Positions 14,749 through 20,743 of a stretch of 20,743 nt of DNA are shown here, in pieces. Where the stretch lies: NCBI GenBank assembly GCA_964631265.1, contig CAZVWW010000033.1, forward strand, positions 1 to 20,743. Direction: 5' to 3'. The notes beneath the pieces were generated by a model that was not told the origin of the DNA, searched no databases, and was given only the letters and a program-made list of their open reading frames with translations. The number at the start of each line of letters is the position of its first letter. The stretch's first letter is position 1. The DNA comes from CAZVWW01 sp964631265. Lineage in GTDB: Bacteria > Thermotogota > Thermotogae > MWEM01. The translations under genes were made by a program, and so were the position numbers.

Positions 14749-16562
14749 AAACGATTAAAAAACTAATCAATTACCTTGGGACACCGAGGATATACACAGA
14801 GATCCTTGAATATCTTGAAAAACAGACCGCTGCAGAGGGGTTTTCCGGTTGTATCTTTTCCCATTATTCAGAAGAGGACCGGGAAAAATGGGTCCTGGAG
14901 GATACCTTAAGCGTTAGCCCCGTTCAATATTCCTATGAAAGTCTGGAACAGATCGAAGCAGAACTGAAAGGCTATCAGCAGTACTGCATCTATGAAGGAA
15001 AGGTCCTCTTCTCCTCTGAAACAATAGGCGAGGAGGCGCTCGGACTATTGAACAAACTGATGGAGATCCACCTCTTATACAGCCTGTCGGAGAAGAAAGA
15101 AGCCGTTATCTCTCAGCTGACATACAGCATGACGGGGATGGAAACCATTATGGGTTCAATCCTTGAACCCCTTGTTCCCGATGAACTCCTTACGATCCTC
15201 AGTGATGCCTTCGGCGAGCTTCTGTTATCTTACAGTGCCCTTTATAAACAGGACAAAGAACAAAGATCTTTCAAACCCGTTCACAATCACGGATTTGATA
15301 CGACGATGCCGGAGCTGAAGACCAATGAAAGAAACACCTCTGTGATGGATTTCTCGTTTCCGATCAATCTGAAGAAAAGAGAATTATTTCCCGAACTAAG
15401 CGATCTAAACCAACAATACCGATCACTTTTTGCCATTCCCGTCCACATCCATGACAAAGTGGCCTATTTCATTTTAATTGCCAAGAGTACTGGCTATAAA
15501 GAAGAGGAAAAACTCATCATCAACAGCCTGAGTCGCCTGATCTCAAAGATCATTGAGTACCAGGAACTTCAGAGGACGGTTGAAAAGGAAAAGAATCAGA
15601 TAGATCTAAATGAATTCAAACTAAACACCTTGAACAAAGGTCTTGGATACCTCTTCACAATTGATAACATCGAGGATTTTTCTGACTCATTGGTCGATAT
15701 GCTTAAGGAGATCTTCAAACTCGACGATGTCAAGCTCTTTGTCAGAAAGAGTTGGGGAAATCTCCTCTGGGGACATCGACTAACAGAGAACAGACGGGCC
15801 CTGACGATCAAATACCCGGCAGTATGGGACATATACAGATTGGGCAATGAAACCCCGGATGAAAACACACCAAAAAACAACGACCGGTTAGAGATGGAAG
15901 ATGACTTTGGCAACCTCAAACGTTTCTTTTCCTCCGAGGAAAAGAAGGGGCGATTCCCGGATCTGGCAGCTATCATCAGAGGTTCTGACGGCAATATCCT
16001 CGGGATCGTCTTCCTTTACGGGTTTGATCAAAAAGACATCGAATTCCTCACCATGATAACCAACATGGCCGGAATGGCCCTCGGAATACTGCTTGCCCAG
16101 AAGGATTTCAACAAACTCCTTCATTCGTACGAAGAGGTCATGGAAGCCTTTCAAAGTGCTAACGCCCTTTACAAAAAGATCAAAGACTGCAGCGGGGTCG
16201 TTGAGTTTTACAACACCATGAAAAAACATCTCAAAGAGGATTTTGGGATAGAAGACCTTTATATATCATTCAGAGCAGGCTCAAAGTTGATCACACTGCC
16301 AAAAAAGATAGATGAGAACCTCAAAGGTTATTTTGAATCATTTTTAGACGAAAAAGAGGAAGAAACCGGCAACGATGATGAGATCTGTATAAGAGAACTC
16401 AATGATGGGGTCATACTCTTTACCTTAAAGATTCCGGTCAGAGTCAAAGAAATGATACTGGCCTTTTCAGGCAAGGATAATCCGAAACTCAACGTCATGC
16501 TGCAGCTTATGCAGCTTGGCTTTCAGGAAAAACTGGCCGGAATACTGGCCGAAGATGAATAA
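14745..16562 (+). CDS. orphan protein with GAF-like domains in the purine operon
   Basis: 605 residues with no signal peptide or membrane helix. I see no kinase, GGDEF, HD-GYP or DNA-binding output domain. The layout suggests GAF-like modules: about 130-275 (FAIPVHIHDKVAYFILIAKS then a long helix), about 285-460 (LGIVFLYGFDQKDIEFLTMITNMAGMALGI) and a more divergent one about 475-600, joined by coiled-coil-like helices such as EYQELQRTVEKEKNQ. These are judged by pattern, not by a profile search. Start is GTG at 14745, overlapping the deaminase stop in a GTGA, so translation is coupled and both proteins may be made in fixed ratio. It is followed after 27 bases by the xanthine dehydrogenase gene. 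A purine-sensing or scaffolding role is inference; no function is recognised. Confidence 0.75.
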   Translation: MKTIKKLINYLGTPRIYTEILEYLEKQTAAEGFSGCIFSHYSEEDREKWVLEDTLSVSPVQYSYESLEQIEAELKGYQQYCIYEGKVLFSSETIGEEALGLLNKLMEIHLLYSLSEKKEAVISQLTYSMTGMETIMGSILEPLVPDELLTILSDAFGELLLSYSALYKQDKEQRSFKPVHNHGFDTTMPELKTNERNTSVMDFSFPINLKKRELFPELSDLNQQYRSLFAIPVHIHDKVAYFILIAKSTGYKEEEKLIINSLSRLISKIIEYQELQRTVEKEKNQIDLNEFKLNTLNKGLGYLFTIDNIEDFSDSLVDMLKEIFKLDDVKLFVRKSWGNLLWGHRLTENRRALTIKYPAVWDIYRLGNETPDENTPKNNDRLEMEDDFGNLKRFFSSEEKKGRFPDLAAIIRGSDGNILGIVFLYGFDQKDIEFLTMITNMAGMALGILLAQKDFNKLLHSYEEVMEAFQSANALYKKIKDCSGVVEFYNTMKKHLKEDFGIEDLYISFRAGSKLITLPKKIDENLKGYFESFLDEKEEETGNDDEICIRELNDGVILFTLKIPVRVKEMILAFSGKDNPKLNVMLQLMQLGFQEKLAGILAEDE

Positions 16563-16589
16563 CAACAGTCGATAAAAGAGGCGATATAG

Positions 16590-18899
16590 ATGAGCGGAAA
16601 AGGATACAGAGTAGTCGGAAGCAATGTCAAGAGAAAAGAGGGTGCCCAGAAGGCCTGCGGTACTTCAAAGTATATCGACGATATGGAATTCCCCGATATG
16701 GTATATGTGTCGATCAGAACGGCCGGCGTGGCACACGGGATCATAAAAGCGATCGACACGGAGCCGGCAGGCAGGATGGACGGCGTCATTGATATTATAA
16801 CGGCGGATGATATTCCCGGGGAAAATCAGATGGGAGAAGTCGTCCCGGATTATCCGGCGCTTTTAAAACCGGGGGACAAGGCCGTCTATGTCGGGGATTA
16901 TGTGGCCTATGTGGCGGCAGAGACACCTGAGCAGGCAAGACGGGCGGCACGTGCTATACGCGTTGAATACGAGGAACTAAAAGCCGTGTATGATCCCGAA
17001 AAGGCCCTGGATGAAAAAGTCATCCTGCACGGGGAGTCGAATGTTCAGACCCATTATGTGGTACGCAAGGGAGAGGATGATCCCGACCGGATGTTTGATG
17101 GTTGCGATCTGATCATTGAAGACGAGTTCCTGGCGGATTATCAGGAGCAGGCCTATCTCGAACCCCAGGGGGTCATTGCGGATATTGATTACAACAACAC
17201 AATAACTGTTTACGGCTCCATGCAGTGTCCGTATTATGTTCAGGACGGCGTGGCCAAAGTGCTCGGAAGACCCTACTCGGAGATCCGGGTCATTCAGGCC
17301 GAGACCGGCGGTGCCTTTGGCGGAAAGGAGGATGTTCCCTCCTATTTTGCCATCCCCGCAGCCCTGGTGGCCAACAAACTCAAACGACCGGCAAAGCTCT
17401 GCTTAAACAGAGAAGAGGATATACAGCTGACCAGCAAACGCCATCCCGTCAAGTCGAAGTACAAGGTCGGTGTCACTGATTTTGGCAGAATCAGGGCAGT
17501 CAAGATAGAGGCATTCGGCGATATGGGCGGTCATGCAACGCTCTCCCCCATTGTCCTTTGGCGATCGGTTGTTCATGCGGCCGGCGCCTATGACATCAAA
17601 AATGTCTCCGTTGATGTTTACGGGGTCTACACCAACAAGATCCCCTGTGGTGCCTACAGGGGGTTCGGTTCCCCGCAGGTCTTCTTCGCCATGGAATCGA
17701 TGGTTGACCGGATTGCAGAGGAACTGGACATGGACCGGCTTTACTTAAGAGAGATCAACGCCCTCGAAAAGGGGAAAACAACCCCCACCAACCATCTCCT
17801 GAATGAGGATATTGGCGCAAAAGAGACCATCACAAAACTGAGACAGCGCTCCAAATGGGAAGAACTCAAAGAAGAGGTTGCACAATTCAACGAGAAGAAC
17901 ACCCTCGTGAAAAGAGGTCTCGGCGTCTCCCACATCCATTACGGGGTGGCCCTTGGCGCAATGGGACAGCATCTCGATGCAAGTGGTGCCTTTGTGCAGG
18001 TCTTCAAGGACGGAACCGTTAATGTTCAGATCGGCGGGACAGAGATGGGACAGGGAGCCAAGACAACGATGGCCCTGATCGCTTCGGAGACCCTGGGGCA
18101 GGCGTTTGACAAGATCAACATGCTTCAGCCCGACACAGCCTTTGTTCCGGACAGCGGCCCCACCGTGGCGTCGAGAACAACGCTCTTCAGCGGTAACGCC
18201 GTCAAGCTGGCGTGCGAGAAGATCGTTGACAAGATGTGCGTCATTGCGGCAAAAGAGCTTGAGATTTCGCCGGAAGACATCGAGGTTGAAGACGGGTTTT
18301 ATCAGGAGAGGGGGAACGACGAAAACAGAATACCCTTCAACACAGTAGCCGGGATAGCGGATAGTAAAAACGAAGGCCTGAGCGCAACCGGCTGGTTCAA
18401 AACCCCCAAACTCCACTGGGATCCGGTGAAAGGCTTTGGAGAGGCCTATGTCACCTACTCCTTTGCCACCAACATCGTCCTTGCCGAGGTGGATATGCTG
18501 ACAGGCCATGTGCAGATCAAAAAGGTCTTTGCAGGGCATGATGTGGGAAGGGCCATCAACCTCGACGGCGTGTACGGTCAGGTTCAGGGAGGATTCGTCC
18601 AGGGCATGGGCTATGCCCTGTATGAAAAGTTAAAACACGATGAGAAAGGCAACATTACAACGAACAACTTCAACACACTCACCATCCCGACCATCCACGA
18701 GATGCCGGCGTTTGAGATCGAAATCGTTGAATCGCCCTTTTCAAAGGGGCCTTTCGGTGCAAAGGGCATCGGAGAACCGTCGTTGATCCCCGCCCCGGCG
18801 GCAATCGCCAACGCCGTATCACATGCCGTGGGCAAGCGCGTCAAAGAAATCCCCATCACCAAGGATTATCTTCTGAATCTGATAGAGGATAAGGGATAG
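16590..18899 (+). CDS. xdhA: xanthine dehydrogenase molybdenum-binding subunit
   Basis: 769 residues, the length of a stand-alone molybdopterin subunit (no fused 2Fe-2S or FAD domain). Residues equivalent to the bovine xanthine oxidase active site are all there: Gln767 as Q212 (GSMQ), Glu802 as E247 (GGAFGGKE), Arg880 as R357 (GAYRGFG) and Glu1261 as E729 (GAKGIGE). The cofactor motif GGTEMGQG is at 482-489. These residues point to purine hydroxylation rather than aldehyde oxidation. In purine-fermenting anaerobes such enzymes can run in reverse, urate to xanthine. ATG at 16590 follows GAGGCG. FAD and iron-sulphur subunit genes are not in the operon. No in-frame TGA is seen; if selenium is used it would be as a labile ligand. 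No terminator is obvious after the stop. Confidence 0.92.
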   Translation: MSGKGYRVVGSNVKRKEGAQKACGTSKYIDDMEFPDMVYVSIRTAGVAHGIIKAIDTEPAGRMDGVIDIITADDIPGENQMGEVVPDYPALLKPGDKAVYVGDYVAYVAAETPEQARRAARAIRVEYEELKAVYDPEKALDEKVILHGESNVQTHYVVRKGEDDPDRMFDGCDLIIEDEFLADYQEQAYLEPQGVIADIDYNNTITVYGSMQCPYYVQDGVAKVLGRPYSEIRVIQAETGGAFGGKEDVPSYFAIPAALVANKLKRPAKLCLNREEDIQLTSKRHPVKSKYKVGVTDFGRIRAVKIEAFGDMGGHATLSPIVLWRSVVHAAGAYDIKNVSVDVYGVYTNKIPCGAYRGFGSPQVFFAMESMVDRIAEELDMDRLYLREINALEKGKTTPTNHLLNEDIGAKETITKLRQRSKWEELKEEVAQFNEKNTLVKRGLGVSHIHYGVALGAMGQHLDASGAFVQVFKDGTVNVQIGGTEMGQGAKTTMALIASETLGQAFDKINMLQPDTAFVPDSGPTVASRTTLFSGNAVKLACEKIVDKMCVIAAKELEISPEDIEVEDGFYQERGNDENRIPFNTVAGIADSKNEGLSATGWFKTPKLHWDPVKGFGEAYVTYSFATNIVLAEVDMLTGHVQIKKVFAGHDVGRAINLDGVYGQVQGGFVQGMGYALYEKLKHDEKGNITTNNFNTLTIPTIHEMPAFEIEIVESPFSKGPFGAKGIGEPSLIPAPAAIANAVSHAVGKRVKEIPITKDYLLNLIEDKG

Positions 18900-18928
18900 C
18901 GGCCCGGAGGGGGAAGTTAGTACAACAA

Positions 18929-18958
18929 TTGTCGAATGGAATCGACATATGTTATAAT
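18929..18958 (+). promoter_or_regulatory. promoter of the DUF4143-type ATPase gene
   Basis: -35 TTGTCG (18929-18934), 18 bp spacer, -10 TATAAT (18953-18958) with TGT upstream. The start codon lies about 35 bases downstream. It supports separate transcription from the purine operon and shows that the in-frame ATG at 18936 lies inside the promoter and is not the start. Confidence 0.65.
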
Positions 18959-18981
18959 CAATTGTCTATTCTATTCGACAA
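18929..18981. repeat. nested inverted repeats around the ATPase promoter (candidate operator)
   Basis: TTGTCGAATGGAAT (18929-18942) and ATTCTATTCGACAA (18968-18981) are inverted repeats, 13 of 14 positions matching, on either side of the -10. Within the left arm GTCGA (18931-18935) and TCGAC (18942-18946) form a smaller dyad. CAATTGTC is also repeated directly at 18926-18933 and 18959-18966. The arrangement fits a repressor operator or autoregulatory site. Confidence 0.6.
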
Positions 18982-18992
18982 AAGGTGTTAAA

Positions 18993-20213
18993 ATGCTGAT
19001 TGATTTAATGGAGATTCATGACGAAGTCACGAAAAGAGTCCCGTTGGATTTCAAGCGATATCTCTATGACCGTGTTAACTGGCAACAGAGAATGATAACC
19101 ATAACCGGCGCAAGAGGCGTCGGAAAGACGACCATGGTGTTGCAGTATTACAAAGAGCAGTACGATAACGTTTCTAAATGCCTCTATGTCTCGGCTGACA
19201 ATCCCTTTGTGATTAAAGACGGCCTCTATCAACTGGGGTTTGATTATTTCAAAGGGGGCGGAAAGGCGCTCATTGTGGACGAGGTTCACAAGTTCCCCGA
19301 TTGGAGCCTTGACATTAAAGCGCTATATGATTCGTTTCCCGATAGACAGATTATCATCCTGGGCAGTTCAAAAACAGAAATTCTCCGAAGCAAAGGAGAC
19401 CTTTCCAGGAGGACCCTGATCTACAACCTGAAGCCGTTGTCATTCAGGGAATACATCAATTTCACCATGAATCAGGCGATCAAGCCGTTGGATATGCAAG
19501 CGATCATCAAAGACCACACCACCCATGCGCAAGCGTTGAAGAAGCGTCTTGACAGACTGATCCCCCTTTTCAACGCATACAACAGAACCGGTTCTTTTCC
19601 GTTTAATCAACAGTACTCAGAGAGTGAATATCACAACATCCTGAGAAATCTGCTGGATAAGATCATTTATGAAGATATCAGTCTGATGCACAATACAAAA
19701 AAAAGCACCACAATCGCCTCGAAAAAACTCATCTCATATCTTGCAGAATCAAAGATCCCGACGATTAATGTGAGTTCTCTCTGCAACGATTTTGATATTT
19801 CACGAGACACCTTCTATTCAATACTTGACAACCTCCAAAGGGCCGATCTGATAACCGTTGTCACCGAAGAGAAAAAAAAGAACAAAAATGTTGCCAAGGG
19901 CCGCGTTTTCTTCAATTCAACCAACTGGTATTACACTTTGGCAAAGGCCTTTTGGACACGGGAAGCCGATATTGGCAATATCCGGGAGGCATTCTTTATT
20001 GCCCAATTGCCAGAAGCATCAACCGTTTTCAGTTCCAAAACAACGGATTATGAAGTGATCACCAACAAGGGGCGGATGGTTGTCGAGATCGGCGGAAAAG
20101 GTAAGAGCAGAAAACAACTGAACAAAGGAGAGAACAGCTACCTGTTTAAAGACGATATTGAAATTGGATTCCAGAATATCATCCCCCTTTATCTTTGCGG
20201 ATTCCAGTACTAG
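18993..20213 (+). CDS. AAA ATPase with C-terminal DUF4143-like domain
   Basis: 406 residues from the ATG at 18993, preceded by AAAGGTG. Walker A is GARGVGKTT (39-47), Walker B is ALIVDEVHKF (92-101), sensor 1 is IILGSSKTE, and the RRTLIYNLKPLSFREYI stretch is typical of this family. A winged-helix-like region is at about 240-290 (VSSLCNDFDISRDTFYSILDNLQRADLI). The C-terminal domain carries DYEV then VVEIGGKGKSRKQ, with D352, E365 and K369 placed like a PD-(D/E)XK core. These ATPases are widespread in anaerobes and archaea with no settled function; proposed roles involve mobile or selfish behaviour. It has its own promoter inside inverted repeats, and is convergent with another ATPase-family gene. 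Nuclease activity is unproven. Confidence 0.88.
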   Translation: MLIDLMEIHDEVTKRVPLDFKRYLYDRVNWQQRMITITGARGVGKTTMVLQYYKEQYDNVSKCLYVSADNPFVIKDGLYQLGFDYFKGGGKALIVDEVHKFPDWSLDIKALYDSFPDRQIIILGSSKTEILRSKGDLSRRTLIYNLKPLSFREYINFTMNQAIKPLDMQAIIKDHTTHAQALKKRLDRLIPLFNAYNRTGSFPFNQQYSESEYHNILRNLLDKIIYEDISLMHNTKKSTTIASKKLISYLAESKIPTINVSSLCNDFDISRDTFYSILDNLQRADLITVVTEEKKKNKNVAKGRVFFNSTNWYYTLAKAFWTREADIGNIREAFFIAQLPEASTVFSSKTTDYEVITNKGRMVVEIGGKGKSRKQLNKGENSYLFKDDIEIGFQNIIPLYLCGFQY

Positions 20214-20250
20214 ACAAATAGGCAATCATGAGCTACGAAATCACAAACCT

Positions 20251-20276
20251 CGCCGCATCCCCCCCGGGGTGCGGCG
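20251..20276. terminator. GC-rich hairpin 1 after the ATPase gene
   Basis: CGCCGCA-t-CCCC pairs with GGGGTGCGGCG around a CCC loop, giving 11 bp with one bulged T. It lies 38 bases past the ATPase stop. There is no U-run right after it, so it may protect the mRNA end or work together with hairpin 2. Confidence 0.5.
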
Positions 20277-20287
20277 CCGAAAACAGA

Positions 20288-20307
20288 AAACACCCCCCCG
20301 GGTGTTT
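20288..20307. terminator. bidirectional hairpin 2 between convergent genes
   Basis: AAACACCC and GGGTGTTT form a perfect 8 bp stem around CCCC. The outer A and T bases give a short U-run on either strand, so it can terminate the ATPase gene (plus) and the PDDEXK_9 gene (minus). The same C7-G core occurs in hairpin 1. Confidence 0.6.
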
Positions 20308-20382
20308 ACCTTACCAAAAACAACTTATTTTGCAAACAGCTCCGTCCCCGTTGCTTTTTCGGAGGAATCGCCCCGTGGAGAA

Positions 20383-20743
20383 TTATAAAGCCAAGACCTC
20401 CATCCGTTTTCCGTTGACCCCAAGCGAAAGCTTTAATATCTTCTCATACCCTTCTGATTCGAGTTCCCGCAGATACTCCTTCTCCTCGATCTGTTCCATT
20501 CCCTCTTGGACTTTATCCGCTGAGGCTTTGATCTCAATAACCGCACTGTAATTCTCTCGGTCCTTGGCCTTCAAACAAATATCATACCGGCCCTCTCCGG
20601 ACTCACGATTGGATTTAATCCAATACCCGCCGCTCAGATGGGCGAACATTCCCAGCAGGATCATGTGATAGGTGTTTTCGGGCTCGCTGTTGATATCATA
20701 ATAGCTCAATGTCTCCATCACAAAGCGCTTCAGTTTCTCGCCG
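20383..20743 (-). CDS. C-terminal part of an AAA-ATPase-like/PDDEXK_9 protein (5' end beyond window)
   Basis: The frame is open to the right edge, so the ATG near 20721 is internal and about 120 C-terminal residues are present. The sequence FVMETLSYYDI, ENTYHMILLGMFAHL, IKSNRESGEGRYDICL and AVIEIKAS matches the C-terminal PDDEXK_9 region usually joined to the AAA-ATPase-like domain. The nuclease-fold core is visible: Glu of ENTYH, Asp of GRYDI, and E-x-K in IEIKA. The ATPase part would lie beyond the window. It ends with TAA at 20385-20383 and is convergent with the DUF4143-type ATPase gene. Function of the family is not established; toxin-like and mobile roles have been suggested. Confidence 0.8.
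   Translation of the reverse strand, partial: GEKLKRFVMETLSYYDINSEPENTYHMILLGMFAHLSGGYWIKSNRESGEGRYDICLKAKDRENYSAVIEIKASADKVQEGMEQIEEKEYLRELESEGYEKILKLSLGVNGKRMEVLAL

Noticed and set aside
17745..18539. 264-residue antisense frame inside the xanthine dehydrogenase gene
   Set aside because: It is a shadow of a strongly conserved gene on the other strand, with no recognisable protein features.
16590..18899. Selenocysteine in the xanthine dehydrogenase subunit
   Set aside because: The frame has no internal TGA; selenium, if used, would be a labile cofactor ligand in this family.
18936..18992. ATPase start at 18936
   Set aside because: That ATG lies between the -35 and -10 elements; the ATG at 18993 has AAAGGTG upstream.
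1..20743. CRISPR array, tRNA or rRNA gene, insertion sequence
   Set aside because: No regularly spaced repeats, cloverleaf or rRNA-like stretch, and no transposase frame was seen on either strand.

Overview
The window looks like the chromosome of an anaerobic, free-living bacterium of moderate GC. It has strong AGGAGG-type ribosome binding sites, several TTG and GTG starts, very tight gene packing, two-component and cyclic-di-GMP signalling, a predicted anaerobe-type molybdenum purine hydroxylase, and two ATPase families tied to PD-(D/E)XK folds. I cannot name the phylum from sequence alone. A deep-branching anaerobic lineage (spirochaete-like or similar) fits, but this is inference.

Left edge (1-2694): a minus-strand gene, cut by the window edge, encodes a ROK sugar-kinase-like domain fused to PAS and GGDEF domains, i.e. 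a probable sugar-responsive diguanylate cyclase. Diverging from it is a small HExxH/CxxC protein of the SprA-related family. Both have perfect extended -10 promoters.

Middle (2695-13279, all minus strand): rpsB comes first, with its own promoter, a leader of about 127 nt and a terminator-like hairpin after it. A tightly packed gene string follows: degenerate M23-like exported protein, small CxxC protein, metK, metal-ligand-poor M24 homologue, S4-domain rqcP, folK, gltX, trmB, and finally a large PAS/GAF histidine kinase. The theme is translation, SAM and folate metabolism and tRNA modification, with a sensor kinase at the distal end. No separate promoter was seen downstream of rpsB, so read-through past the hairpin is likely.

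Right part (13295-18899, plus strand): a purine operon diverges from rpsB, with -35 regions that overlap. It encodes an 8-oxoguanine deaminase-type amidohydrolase, a translationally coupled 605-residue GAF-like protein of unknown role, and a molybdenum hydroxylase large subunit carrying the purine-specific active-site residues of xanthine dehydrogenase. The chemistry meets at urate: 8-oxoguanine is deaminated to urate, and xanthine dehydrogenase interconverts urate and xanthine.

Right edge (18900-20743): a DUF4143-type AAA ATPase has a promoter embedded in nested inverted repeats. It is convergent with the C-terminal end of an AAA-ATPase-like/PDDEXK_9 protein, and two tandem GC-rich hairpins lie between them. 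No rRNA, tRNA, CRISPR array or insertion sequence was found, and no gene-free stretch exceeds about 300 bases. The strongest candidates for new biology are the ROK-PAS-GGDEF fusion and the 8-oxoguanine deaminase/GAF/xanthine dehydrogenase operon.
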